64,000 nucleotides of DNA from Halomonas sp. 'Soap Lake #6'. Lineage in GTDB: Bacteria > Pseudomonadota > Gammaproteobacteria > Pseudomonadales > Halomonadaceae. The notes beneath the pieces are model-generated. The model was not told where the DNA came from, did not search any database, and worked only from the letters and a program-made list of their open reading frames with translations. This document shows positions 44,859 to 54,022 of this stretch, one piece after another. Position numbers and translations under genes: made by a program. The DNA lies in the NCBI RefSeq assembly GCF_003031405.1, contig NZ_CP020469.1, positions 2,542,001 through 2,606,000 of the forward strand, given 5' to 3'. Within the stretch, counting starts at the first letter, position 1. The number at the start of each line of letters is the position of its first letter.

Positions 44859-46035
44859 TCGAAACCCTGCCAGGCTATTGGTCTGTCTATTGGCAACCCC
44901 ACCTACCGCAGTCGGTTGGGCAGCCGAGAGTCCGATTGATACGTTACAGGTACACGGTTTTCTTAGCCAAGCACTCGTTGTGACGGATGATAACGACTTC
45001 TTTGGTGCCAGTAGCCAAAATGCTGGGAGCCTCGAATTTACCGAGCTGGGAATAAATGCCTCGCTGCGCCCCAGCCCAAACATGCTGGTGGCCGCCCAAC
45101 TGCTCAGCCGACGGGCAGGCGGAGAAACCAGAGATGCAAAGCCGACACTGGATTACGGCGTTATAGACTACCAGGTGGTGTCGAACCAAGAACGTACATT
45201 AGGCCTACAAGTAGGTAGGTTTAAAAACCCTTTTGGCCTTTATAACCAGACTCGCGACATGGCTTTCACACGGCCAAGTATCTTACTACCTCAATCGATT
45301 TACTTTGATCGTACACGCTCCATCGGCATAGCTGCAGACGGGATCAACGTTTATATGGAAGAACGTATCCCAACCGGTACGCTTAGGATGAGTGGTGGTA
45401 TTGGTCGCCCACAAACAGGCTCAGGTCTGTCTAGACAGCTATTTGGTAACACTATCGGCAGTGTTTCCTCATCCACGCCGTCGGCCATTGCGCAGATTTT
45501 ATATGAAAACCAAAATGGCAAATTTTTAACCGCGTTAAGTGCGGCCAACGTTAACCTGGAGACTGACATTGCAGGCAATCCAGCAGAATTCAACTTTCAG
45601 CCTTGGATTGCCTCGTTACAATATAACGACGACCTGTGGAGCCTAACAGCTGAGTTCGTCCTGAGACAGCAGTCTCTTGAGGGTGATAATATACCTACAT
45701 CATTCGATGTCACCGGTCAAAGCTGGTATTTACAGTATCAGCGACGCATGACGCCTACCTGGAGCTGGCTGGTGAGGTATGACTCCCTCATCCATAACAA
45801 TGCTGATCGCTCAGGCAACCAGTACGAACAGAGTGGTTTTGGCCCTGCCCACTCTCAGTTTGCTGACGATATTACGGTTGGCCTTCAGTGGACGCCTAGC
45901 GCCCACCTCATGCTTGCGGGAGAGTATCATCATGTGAATGGTACTGGCTGGTTGCCAGTGCAAGACAACCCTGATTCTTCGGCAACCCAACAGCACTGGA
46001 ACATGCTGCTGTTCCAACTTTCGTTACGCTTTTAA
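44827..46035 (+). CDS. Outer-membrane porin-like beta-barrel protein
   Basis: 402 residues from ATG 44827 (GGGAG upstream; an earlier in-frame ATG at 44809 lies before that SD). A signal peptide ends around VGWAAES. The body shows alternating beta strands, and the last residue is Phe (LSLRF), the signature for insertion by the Bam machinery. The segment YNQTRDMAFTRPSILLPQS resembles phosphate-selective or related porins. It overlaps the PstS-like gene and lies 30 bp before the cyclase, so the three are an operon. Confidence 0.75.
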   Translation: MKASKSFQWNDRNPARLLVCLLATPPTAVGWAAESPIDTLQVHGFLSQALVVTDDNDFFGASSQNAGSLEFTELGINASLRPSPNMLVAAQLLSRRAGGETRDAKPTLDYGVIDYQVVSNQERTLGLQVGRFKNPFGLYNQTRDMAFTRPSILLPQSIYFDRTRSIGIAADGINVYMEERIPTGTLRMSGGIGRPQTGSGLSRQLFGNTIGSVSSSTPSAIAQILYENQNGKFLTALSAANVNLETDIAGNPAEFNFQPWIASLQYNDDLWSLTAEFVLRQQSLEGDNIPTSFDVTGQSWYLQYQRRMTPTWSWLVRYDSLIHNNADRSGNQYEQSGFGPAHSQFADDITVGLQWTPSAHLMLAGEYHHVNGTGWLPVQDNPDSSATQQHWNMLLFQLSLRF

Positions 46036-46064
46036 TTGTTCATGAAACCTAAACTTGGCTGCCC

Positions 46065-48170
46065 GTGATGCACCTACTTTCATCTTTAAAAGTACGACAA
46101 CGGTTAAGCTTGACCTGGCGTGTCACCGCGCTTAGCAGCCTGCTATTACTGGTACTTGTTGCATTTTTCACTCGGTTGGGCCAGCACTATTTAACCCTAC
46201 AATTCGAGGGAAGCCGTCTTGCCCAGCATGAGCGCCCGCAGCGTGAAATACGCCTCGTGCTGCAGCGTTCAGCTGACAGCCTACTCCAACTGGCCAGCTT
46301 AACGGCATCGGCTCCAAACTTGGCCAACGCGTTAGCACACAGCAACCGCTCTGCAGTGGCAGACACACTAAATGCTCTATGGCCTTCACTACAGCTTGAA
46401 GCAGGTGTGGATGAGTTATTCATATTTGACGCTCAAGGTCATTTGATGGGGCACTCCGGCTCCAACACCCCATCCAATGAACTCCCCTTACAGAGCTGGA
46501 TAGGAGGTGTGCTGGAGACGGAATCACCCGTGAAGACGCTGCGCTGTGCCATGGACTGCCAGCAGTTTGTAGCGGTTCCCATGCTGTTAGAAGGCGATAG
46601 TATCGGCACTGTGGTGATGTCACGTTCGCTTGCCGACGTAACCCGTCAAGCAAAAGAAGTATCGAGCAGTGAAATAGCGCTGCTAGTGATAGGAGACCGC
46701 GAGGAGCAAGAAGGCTTAGAAGAGCGTCGTTTACCCCATTGGAAAGGCCACCTAGTAGCACTAACTAGCCGAGAACTAACGCTCCCATTACTGCAGCTTG
46801 CCTCAGTCCAAACACCTATTGACCCACTTACCGATGCTCCTTTTAGTATCAAGCATGCCAGTCGCTATTTAGAGCTAAGCGCTGTGTATATGGAGGAGGA
46901 CGCTGATTGGCGAAGCACCAGCTACTTCCTGCTGATCACTGACACTACCGATCAAGTTGCCGCTATTAAGAACGCTACTAACACGCTGCTCTTTGTTGGG
47001 CTAGTAGGCTGGCTGGCCGCGCAATTACTACTGTTGGTTATTTTACTAGGGCCCATGGCACGGCTACGCAGAGTCGCTGAGCTACTACCAGCCCTTGCGA
47101 GCGGCAAATTCAGTAGCGTGAGGGCCAAATTACCGATTTCCACTCCACGGTTTTCTAACGAAATTAATGTGCTTGAGCATTCAACTCGCGAGCTTTCTTT
47201 CCAGCTTGAGGCACTGGAAAACACCGTGCAAGAGCGTAGCCAGCAGCTTGCGGAGCGTATTAATGAGTTAGCCAGCGAGCGAGGTTTCATCAGCAGCCTG
47301 CTAGATACCGCTCGGGTTTTTATTGTTGCGCAAAGCGCTACTGGCCATATACAACTGGTGAATAGCTATACTCGGGAACGACTTGCTCTCAGCGATAACG
47401 ACCTCTTAGGCCGCCACTTTAACGACATTTTTGATCAACCTACTTCATCACTTACTGGTGATCGAGACAGCCCTCACCATAAAGGCCGTGCCGACACTTC
47501 CTCGCAGGAAGAAAAAACCTTTCAAACGGTTGACCGGGACAATTGCATCGTCGCTTGGTACCACACACCTTTAAACGACAACCTGGGCGGCAATGCTGCA
47601 AGAATTTCTGTTGGGTTAGATATTACTGAACGCAAAGCTGCTGAAACCCGCTTAACCTGGTTAGCGGAACATGATCCTTTAACCGAGCTATTTAACCGCC
47701 GCTATTTTCAGGATGCGATGCTCAACTCACTCTCACACCATAGCGAGGGTGCCATACTGCTGCTTGATCTTGACCAGTTCAAAGAAATCAATGAGTTAAG
47801 CGGCCACCATATTGGCGATCAGTTGCTACGCGAAGTGGCAGAAACGCTATATTCCAACCTAGGCCAACGCAGTACCATCGCACGCTTAGGTGGCGATGAG
47901 TTTGCGCTACTGCTAGAGAGTGTTAATAGCGAGCAAGCCATTCATATTGCCGAGTATATTACCCAGTTGCTAGATGCTATTGAGTTTGTCAGTGCCGGTA
48001 TAAAGCACCATGTGTCGGCAAGTATCGGTATCGCCCTTTTCCCCAGCCACGGCCAAATCCCTGCTGACCTTCTGGCCAGTGCCGATGTGGCAATGTACAA
48101 AGCCAAAGAGCAGAGTACCCCACATTGGTACCTGTATTCCCATGAGGCAAGCACCACTCGTTCGCTTTAA
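46065..48170 (+). CDS. Membrane sensor diguanylate cyclase (PAS-GGDEF)
   Basis: About 701 residues. Start is GTG 46065 or the adjacent ATG 46068. Transmembrane helix near residues 18-37, a large periplasmic sensor region (~40-300), a second helix near 305-330, a coiled-coil/HAMP-like linker, a PAS domain, and a GGDEF domain with intact active site RLGGDEFALL (GGDEF at 609-613) after the conserved DPLTELFNRRYF. It makes cyclic di-GMP. No EAL domain. The operon with a periplasmic PstS-like protein and a porin suggests its ligand reaches it from the periplasm. Confidence 0.85.
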   Translation: MMHLLSSLKVRQRLSLTWRVTALSSLLLLVLVAFFTRLGQHYLTLQFEGSRLAQHERPQREIRLVLQRSADSLLQLASLTASAPNLANALAHSNRSAVADTLNALWPSLQLEAGVDELFIFDAQGHLMGHSGSNTPSNELPLQSWIGGVLETESPVKTLRCAMDCQQFVAVPMLLEGDSIGTVVMSRSLADVTRQAKEVSSSEIALLVIGDREEQEGLEERRLPHWKGHLVALTSRELTLPLLQLASVQTPIDPLTDAPFSIKHASRYLELSAVYMEEDADWRSTSYFLLITDTTDQVAAIKNATNTLLFVGLVGWLAAQLLLLVILLGPMARLRRVAELLPALASGKFSSVRAKLPISTPRFSNEINVLEHSTRELSFQLEALENTVQERSQQLAERINELASERGFISSLLDTARVFIVAQSATGHIQLVNSYTRERLALSDNDLLGRHFNDIFDQPTSSLTGDRDSPHHKGRADTSSQEEKTFQTVDRDNCIVAWYHTPLNDNLGGNAARISVGLDITERKAAETRLTWLAEHDPLTELFNRRYFQDAMLNSLSHHSEGAILLLDLDQFKEINELSGHHIGDQLLREVAETLYSNLGQRSTIARLGGDEFALLLESVNSEQAIHIAEYITQLLDAIEFVSAGIKHHVSASIGIALFPSHGQIPADLLASADVAMYKAKEQSTPHWYLYSHEASTTRSL

Positions 48171-48265
48171 ACGCGACATCACAATCAATGGCTCTTTCAT
48201 CCTCAGTTAACTAACTAGTCTGGCAGCCATACGGTCACTATTGACACGTGACCCAGGGCATAGGG

Positions 48266-48895
48266 TTACGCCAACTTTTCCTGTTTGAAGTCCTGAACTT
48301 GAATGCTGGCAAATTTTTCCAGAAAAAACACTAACGTTTCCGGATGCTGAAAGCGCTGTTCGAATGCCTCTTGGCCATTGCGGGTACGCCGAGTAATGCG
48401 AGCTTTATACCCGCTCCCAACTTTGAAAACATTAGCGCTATTTTCTCGCTCTCCTTCACGGTGCACAGCGGTTAAAGAAGGAGATGTTTCCAATAAAGCC
48501 GTCAATTGACGAGCGGCTGCCTGCTCTTCTTCAGTCGCCCAAAACGGCTGATCACGGTTGCCATAGTGATAAAGCAGAATAACCAGAAGGACCGAGAAAA
48601 CGGTACTGGTAAGCATCCAGGTAAGCTCTACATTCTCCACAGGCATAGTGAGAATAACCAACAGCTGCGCCACTGCACCAACGGCTAGTATTACAGCAAA
48701 AGGCCGCCACATGCGCGGATTCATAAAACCACGTTTCAATATATAGCCCCACAAGCCCAGCACAGCGAGCGCTCCTAAGGAGAGGTGAGCGACGGCAAGT
48801 GGTGTTCCACCACCAGCAAACAGTGCAACTATGCCCATCACAGGAATAAGCGTATAGAATGCTGCAAGTAGATAGTAGGCACGCGTCAGGGTCAT
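48266..48895 (-). CDS. Membrane protein of unknown function
   Basis: 209 residues. Four hydrophobic segments in the first 110 residues (YYLLAAFYTLIPVMGIVALF, LSLGALAVLGLWGYIL, VILAVGAVAQLLVILTM, TSTVFSVLLVILLYHYG) are followed by a soluble C-terminal part of about 95 residues rich in charged residues (FWATEEEQAAARQL, RRTRNGQEAFEQRF). I do not recognise the family. The gene stands alone between the cyclase operon and nfsA. Confidence 0.55.
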   Translation of the reverse strand: MTLTRAYYLLAAFYTLIPVMGIVALFAGGGTPLAVAHLSLGALAVLGLWGYILKRGFMNPRMWRPFAVILAVGAVAQLLVILTMPVENVELTWMLTSTVFSVLLVILLYHYGNRDQPFWATEEEQAAARQLTALLETSPSLTAVHREGERENSANVFKVGSGYKARITRRTRNGQEAFEQRFQHPETLVFFLEKFASIQVQDFKQEKLA

Positions 48896-49020
48896 CGATG
48901 GCTCCTTTTGTTATTTTTGCCGTGTACTCAAGTATAGGGTGTAGTCAAAAAAAGCTGGGCGCTTTAGCCGTATTAATTCGAGCCCTGCTCGAACCAAGCC
49001 GCTACGCCCAACAAGCTTTA

Positions 49021-49136
49021 GAACATGTATCTCAAACGATGTATTTCACAAACGATGCTTCTCAAGCCATGTATCTCCAGCCAGGTTTCTGAACCTACTT
49101 ATCCCAGCTTATTTTCCCAGCTTACCTCCCCCAGCC
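49021..49136. repeat. Degenerate ~15-bp tandem repeats
   Basis: Successive ~15-bp units of the form ACGATGTATTTCACA, AACGATGCTTCTCAA, GCCATGTATCTCCAG, then a second series CTTATCCCAG/CTTATTTTCCCAG/CTTACCTCCCCCAG. No gene covers the region between the two minus-strand genes. It is similar in period to the other short repeats of this window. Confidence 0.6.
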
Positions 49137-49178
49137 AATGAAACTCATTAACGAGTATTATTGATGAAAATCAATAAC

Positions 49179-49910
49179 CTATTTCATCTCAAAGCCACGT
49201 TTTACCAGGAAGTCTTTCATATGAGGGCGCAACTTGTTATCAAACAGTGGCTTCAGATTGTGTGACCAATCGGTATTCTTGTTGCTACTGCTACGCGCTT
49301 GGTAGTAGGTGTGCATCGTAGCGTCGAAGGCTTCTACCAAACGGGCATCTTCAGTGTAGTAGTCTTCTTTCAATATCGCTTCTACGGGCAAGCGCGGTTT
49401 TACTTCGGGGTCTTGCGCTGGGTAGCCAAGGCACATACCAAACACGGGATAAACGTGTTCAGGTAGGCGCAATAGGTCGCTAATGGCCTGAGGGTTATTA
49501 CGAACACCACCGATATAGCAAATACCCAGCCCTTCTGATTCAGCGGCTACCGCAACGTTTTGTGCAACTAACGCAGTATCTACGGTGGCAACCAGCAACT
49601 GCTCTGTCATGCCTCGCTCAACGTTCGCTCCTGTGCGCTCAGAGGCTTCTGTTGGGCGCTTCATATCCGCACAAAACACTAAAAACGCTGCGCAGCTTGC
49701 AACATAGCTTTGCCCTCCGGACAGCTCCGCAATTTGCTCACGGTTTGCCGGGTCTTTCACATGAATAATCGTATAGGCCTGTACATGACTAGAGGTAGCG
49801 GCCCCCTGCCCAGCTTTTATAAGTTCTAGAAGCAGCCCACGAGGGATTTCTTGTTCGGTAAATTTGCGGATAGAACGGTGAGACTGCAACAACTTGATGA
49901 CAGAATTCAT
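49179..49910 (-). CDS. nfsA: Oxygen-insensitive NADPH nitroreductase (NfsA-type)
   Basis: 243 residues. Flavin-binding features of the nitroreductase fold are at the start (SHRSIRKFTEQEIPRGLLLE), in AGQGAATSSHVQAYTII and in ESEGLGICYIGGVRNNP, which is the NfsA-type loop. VFGMCLGYP is also conserved. It reduces nitroaromatics, quinones and similar compounds with NADPH and FMN. The position is monocistronic. Confidence 0.9.
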   Translation of the reverse strand: MNSVIKLLQSHRSIRKFTEQEIPRGLLLELIKAGQGAATSSHVQAYTIIHVKDPANREQIAELSGGQSYVASCAAFLVFCADMKRPTEASERTGANVERGMTEQLLVATVDTALVAQNVAVAAESEGLGICYIGGVRNNPQAISDLLRLPEHVYPVFGMCLGYPAQDPEVKPRLPVEAILKEDYYTEDARLVEAFDATMHTYYQARSSSNKNTDWSHNLKPLFDNKLRPHMKDFLVKRGFEMK

Positions 49911-50116
49911 ATCTTCTTACCTCTTGATGCTTGGCATAACGGATAAATACAGATAAGCGCCGACGGCAAACACTTAACAGTTCGACCTGCCCAACGATAT
50001 TTTTGCGTTATTACACACACGACAGTGATAGTTACGCATATGATATTGATAGCAAGCTATACTAAATCAAGCCCTTGGGTAAGTCCTACGCCCCATAACG
50101 ATGCCAGGAAGCCAAC

Positions 50117-50884
50117 ATGTCTTACGCCTCTCATACACCGCCAGGGCAGCAATGGAATGCCAGCCAGTATGCGGAACACGCCGACTTCGTTCCAACACTA
50201 GGCAACGAGGTATTGAAGCTATTAGCACCTCAGCCAGGGCAGCGCATCTTGGACCTAGGCTGCGGCAATGGCACACTAACCGAACGTATTGCACAACTCG
50301 GTGCTGATGTTTTGGGTATCGATGCGTCAGAGGATATGGTGGCTGCGACGCGACAACGCGGTGTAACCGCTCGTGCGGTCGATGGCCATCAGCTACCCTT
50401 TGATCATGAGTTTGATGCCGTATTTAGCAACGCGGCGTTGCACTGGATGTTAGATCCACAAAAGGTGTTAGCGGGTGTGAAGCGAGCGCTAAAGCCTGGT
50501 GGACGATTCGTTGCAGAGTTTGGTGGGCACGGTAATGTGGCTGCCATTTGTACGGCACTTATCGCTTCGCTACAGTTTCGTGGAATCAGCTCACACGGAC
50601 GCCATCCATGGTACTTTCCAACCACACAAGAGTACGCACATTTACTTCAAACCGTTGGTTTTCACGTTGACTCTATCGAACTAATTCCTCGCCCTACGCC
50701 CCTCCCAACGGGCATAGCAGGCTGGCTTAGAACGTTCGCCAGCCCCTTCCTACATGGGCTGGAAGAGGATCTGCAAGAAGCGATCCTCGATAACACCATA
50801 AGCCTTCTCGCTCACAGTTTGAGCGATGGTCAAGGTCACTGGACCGCTGACTATGTAAGGCTTCGCGTATCCGCACATGTTTAA
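50117..50884 (+). CDS. Class I SAM-dependent methyltransferase
   Basis: 255 residues. Motif I is ILDLGCGNGTLTERIA, followed by VLGIDASEDMVAATR, FDAVFSNAALHWMLDP and ALKPGGRFVAEFGG. The FSNAALHWM segment and the whole arrangement resemble the trans-aconitate methyltransferase group. The substrate is unproven. AGGA precedes ATG 50117. Confidence 0.85.
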   Translation: MSYASHTPPGQQWNASQYAEHADFVPTLGNEVLKLLAPQPGQRILDLGCGNGTLTERIAQLGADVLGIDASEDMVAATRQRGVTARAVDGHQLPFDHEFDAVFSNAALHWMLDPQKVLAGVKRALKPGGRFVAEFGGHGNVAAICTALIASLQFRGISSHGRHPWYFPTTQEYAHLLQTVGFHVDSIELIPRPTPLPTGIAGWLRTFASPFLHGLEEDLQEAILDNTISLLAHSLSDGQGHWTADYVRLRVSAHV

Positions 50885-50920
50885 TGTGACGCACTTTGCA
50901 TAGCCCTACCGCTAGCCTTG

Positions 50921-50947
50921 ATAAAACCACCGCCTAGCAAGCGGTGG
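50921..50947 (-). terminator. Hairpin downstream of the VOC gene
   Basis: Stem CCACCGC/GCGGTGG with loop CTAGCAA, followed on the minus strand by TTTTAT. It would end the minus-strand VOC transcript (stop at 51027) and could also serve the plus-strand methyltransferase ending at 50884. Confidence 0.65.
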
Positions 50948-51026
50948 ACTCTCTTAATAAGTGGCAAGCACAGGTGACCTCCCCAGGAGAACTTATTGGG
51001 TAATGGGGCTTGTCTGGAAGTAGAGC

Positions 51027-51452
51027 TTATTTAGCAAAGATCTGACTCTTATCTTTAAACGCTTTGAATTCCAGGGCGTTACCACAGGGATCGAGCAGAA
51101 ACATGGTTGCCTGCTCACCTGTCTCACCTTTAAAGCGAATGTAAGGCTCAATCACAAACTCGGTGCCTCTCTCTTTTAAGCGCTCGGCCAGGGCTTCCCA
51201 TTCATCCCACTCCAAAATGACGCCAAAGTGCGGCACTGGCACGTTATGACCATCAACCGGATTAGTATGAGCGCTCTCTTGGCCGGGGGTTTTCGGGTGT
51301 TCGTGGATGACTAATTGATGACCGAAGAAGTTAAAGTCGACCCAGTGGTCGCTAGAACGCCCCTCTTCAAGGCCAAAGACATCATTATAAAATGCACGGG
51401 CAAGCGCTACATCGTAGACAGGAATAGCTAAATGGAAAGGGGAAAGAGTCAT
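51027..51452 (-). CDS. VOC-superfamily protein
   Basis: 141 residues from ATG 51452, chosen because GCAGGAGATGACC is a strong SD; an upstream in-frame ATG (51473) is before it. [20 protein letters not shown] (with metal-ligand His), [18 protein letters not shown] and [18 protein letters not shown] (Glu) fit a metal-binding VOC protein. This subtype is widely found without a known substrate. It faces a divergent LysR gene (51598), which may regulate it. Confidence 0.85.
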   Translation of the reverse strand: MTLSPFHLAIPVYDVALARAFYNDVFGLEEGRSSDHWVDFNFFGHQLVIHEHPKTPGQESAHTNPVDGHNVPVPHFGVILEWDEWEALAERLKERGTEFVIEPYIRFKGETGEQATMFLLDPCGNALEFKAFKDKSQIFAK

Positions 51453-51597
51453 GGTCATCTCCTGCTTTAACACTTTTTTTGGGATCGGATGGCGCGCTGC
51501 GCGGCCACTATGCGATTATCCTAGGCTGTGCCATGTAAAAATAAAATCAATTGTTTTTTGATTGATTCACAAATATTACTGATGAAAGAAGCGGCAA

Positions 51598-52464
51598 ATG
51601 ATACGAGAACTAAAGACCCTAGTTGCCGTTGCCCAGCATGGCACCTTTGCTGCGGCAGGCCAGCAGGTTGGGCTAACCCAAGCGGCGGTCAGTGCGCAAA
51701 TGAAGCGTTTAGAAGAGGCTCTTGGCATTACCCTATTTGAGCGCAGTGGACGGGCAGCCGTGCTCACCCAGCGGGGGCAAGAAACCCTGCTGCAAGCGCA
51801 AACCTTACTTGGGCTGTACGCGACGTTAGGCAACTCGCCTTCCAGCCAAGGGCTTGGCATGCGACTTACCATTGGGGCAATTGCATCTATTCAGCGCACC
51901 CTGCTCCCCACTGTTTTAGCGCGCTTTCACCGTCGCTATCCTGAGTGTCATACGCGACTGGTGCCTGGGCTTTCTCTGGACTTGATGAATCAGGTAGATG
52001 CTGGTGAGCTGGATATGGCGGTGATTATTCGACCTCCATTTTCGCTACACAGTGATTTACGCTGGACGCCGCTGGCACACGAGCCGTTTCGCTTAATTGT
52101 GCCACACCAGCTACCAGGCGATGATTGGCGGGCACTATTAGCTAACAACCCTTTTGTACGCTATGACCGAACATCGTTTGGGGGCCGCCAGGTAGACCGT
52201 TTTTTAAGGGACAACCACTGCCAAGTGCGTGACATATGTGAAGTAGATGAGTTGGACGCCATTGTGCAGCTGGTTGCCGATGGCGTGGGCGTAGCGCTAG
52301 CCCCTCAACCCAAGGCGCTAAAACGCTGGACTAAAGACGTACGTGCGATTGATTTAGGCGAACGCACTTTCCACCGCGATATAGGCCTCATTCATCGCAC
52401 TAATGGGCATTTAGGCGAACCCGCTCGGGCATTGGCCCAGTTAATTGGTACCATTGCCGAATAA
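51598..52464 (+). CDS. LysR-family transcriptional regulator
   Basis: 288 residues. HTH GTFAAAGQQVGLTQAAVSAQ then ITLFERSGRAAVLTQRGQ. The effector domain contains DGVGVALAPQPKAL near its end. It is divergent from the VOC gene at 51027-51452. No SD of note before ATG 51598. Confidence 0.85.
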   Translation: MIRELKTLVAVAQHGTFAAAGQQVGLTQAAVSAQMKRLEEALGITLFERSGRAAVLTQRGQETLLQAQTLLGLYATLGNSPSSQGLGMRLTIGAIASIQRTLLPTVLARFHRRYPECHTRLVPGLSLDLMNQVDAGELDMAVIIRPPFSLHSDLRWTPLAHEPFRLIVPHQLPGDDWRALLANNPFVRYDRTSFGGRQVDRFLRDNHCQVRDICEVDELDAIVQLVADGVGVALAPQPKALKRWTKDVRAIDLGERTFHRDIGLIHRTNGHLGEPARALAQLIGTIAE

Positions 52465-52512
52465 TCCGCCAACTACCTTAATTGACTCAATCAGTACGCA
52501 GGCACTATCACC

Positions 52513-52725
52513 ATGCAACCTAAAGACCTTGAGAAACTCGTCACCCGCACCATGCCGTTTGGAAAGCACCAAGGTTGGCTTATTGCCGACTTACCAGGCC
52601 CTTATCTAAACTGGTTTGCGCGAGAAGGATTCCCTAAAGGGGAAATTGGCCAACTCCTCCATTTGATGCATGAGATTGACCATAACGGGCTAAGTGACCT
52701 GCTTGAGCCACTGCGCAATAAATAA
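52513..52725 (+). CDS. DUF3820-family protein
   Basis: 70 residues, the normal family length. The core MPFGKHQGWLIADLPGPYLN followed by WFAREGFPKGEIGQLL is the DUF3820 signature. The family has been linked to quorum-sensing-regulated virulence in a structural study, but the role is unknown. It starts 48 bp after the LysR stop. Confidence 0.85.
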   Translation: MQPKDLEKLVTRTMPFGKHQGWLIADLPGPYLNWFAREGFPKGEIGQLLHLMHEIDHNGLSDLLEPLRNK

Positions 52726-52737
52726 TGGGATATACCG

Positions 52738-53091
52738 CTAATACTTAAAGCTAAGCGCCCGTTCACGCTCAGCGATATATAGCGCTCTGTATTGATCCGG
52801 GTCAGCAGGAAAGCGACCCAGAAACACGGCCTGCTCAAAAAAGCCCGCAGCGGGCAGGTCATCACCTCTACGGCTAATGACCAGTGCAGCAATCATGGGC
52901 TGCCCAGCAGCAACATCTTCGGCCATGAGCCTTTCAAGCGCTTGGGCAACACGCTGAATAGTACCCGGTGGCTTAAGTCCCAAGGCATTCGCTACTTGTT
53001 GATAGGTCATGGGCAATCCAGCATTAGGCGTACTTGTTAGCAGTGCGCGCACCTGCGCCGTTAAAGCAGAGCTTGTATCGGGTTGACTCAT
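52738..53091 (-). CDS. Winged-helix-like protein of unknown function
   Basis: 117 residues. The mid-part PMTYQQVANALGLKPPGTIQ then RVAQALERLM looks like a DNA-binding helix-turn-helix, and APPFIA-like PMIAALVISRRGDDLPAAGF followed by FEQAVFLGRF is a conserved tail. The layout recalls the O6-alkylguanine alkyltransferase-like DNA-binding fold, but the PCHRV/PWHRV motif is absent, so no repair role is claimed. It converges on the DUF3820 gene. Confidence 0.5.
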   Translation of the reverse strand: MSQPDTSSALTAQVRALLTSTPNAGLPMTYQQVANALGLKPPGTIQRVAQALERLMAEDVAAGQPMIAALVISRRGDDLPAAGFFEQAVFLGRFPADPDQYRALYIAERERALSFKY

Positions 53092-53198
53092 CGTTGTTGC
53101 GCACTCTCTTGCTAGTTAGGTAAGCACACCACGGAATAGCTGGTTATGCTGAAGACATACTTTGAGTATGTTAACGCTTTAGGCGCTAGGAGACAGAC

Positions 53199-53966
53199 AT
53201 GGCTAAACGATTAAACTCTAAGCAATCTAAAGGCGGATCGTGGCTGACGGTTGTGGCATGGCTATGCGCCCTTGCACTATTAGGCGCCATATCATTGATG
53301 GGTGCCGCCGGCCCGGCTTACCGCTGGGAGTTTATTGAACTAAGTGATGCATTCAACCTGCTGCGCACCGGCGTTTATGCCGCAACAGCAGCGGTAGTGC
53401 TAAGCATACTGCTGTTATTAGCCAGTATGATAAAGCGCCGTTTGGGCACTGGTTTGTTGGCCATTGTCGTATTACTAGCCACGGTGGCACTGCTTTATTC
53501 ACCTTGGCAACAGTGGCAGCGCGCCCAGCAGGTGCCCGTTATCCACGACATTACGACTGATATGCAAACCCCACCCACATTCGATGCCTTGAGAGCCGCC
53601 CGCGAAGCTGCACCCAATGCAGTTGATTACCCCGGCGCGGCAACGGCTCGCCAGCAGCAGGCTGCCTATCCTAACGTTCAGCCTTTAACCATAGCAGCGC
53701 CAATAGAGACAGTACTTTCAGCAGCCCAAGCAGAAGTGGAAGCCTCTGGCTGGCGGATTGCAGCCATTACTGAAAATACCATCGAAGCGACTGCAACTAC
53801 CCTCTGGTTCGGCTTTGAAGATGATGTGGTGATACGCCTTACCGAGCAGCCAAATAGTGTTCGCATCGATATGCGCTCAGCCTCTCGACTAGGCGCCAGC
53901 GATATAGGTACCAATGCACGACGAATCGAAACCTTCCTTAACGCACTGCGCGAGCGCTTAGAGTAG
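53199..53966 (+). CDS. DUF1499-family membrane protein
   Basis: 255 residues. Three hydrophobic segments occupy the first ~115 residues (VVAWLCALALLGAISLMG, VYAATAAVVLSILLLLAS, LLAIVVLLATVALLY). The C-terminal domain has the DUF1499 strands AQAEVEASGWRIAAITEN, IEATATTLWFGFEDDVVIRL and VRIDMRSASRLGASDIGTNA (with the usual R-S-x-S-R-x-G). Function unknown. AGGAGA precedes ATG 53199. Confidence 0.8.
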   Translation: MAKRLNSKQSKGGSWLTVVAWLCALALLGAISLMGAAGPAYRWEFIELSDAFNLLRTGVYAATAAVVLSILLLLASMIKRRLGTGLLAIVVLLATVALLYSPWQQWQRAQQVPVIHDITTDMQTPPTFDALRAAREAAPNAVDYPGAATARQQQAAYPNVQPLTIAAPIETVLSAAQAEVEASGWRIAAITENTIEATATTLWFGFEDDVVIRLTEQPNSVRIDMRSASRLGASDIGTNARRIETFLNALRERLE

Positions 53967-54022
53967 TAGCGAACGTTTCATATTAGTGATGCTTCGCCAT
54001 AGCTCAACGAGGAGACCGGCCA

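Noticed and set aside
52738..53091. Alkyltransferase-like (ATL) DNA repair protein.
   Set aside because: The winged-helix region is suggestive, but the PCHRV/PWHRV motif is missing, so no repair function is supported.
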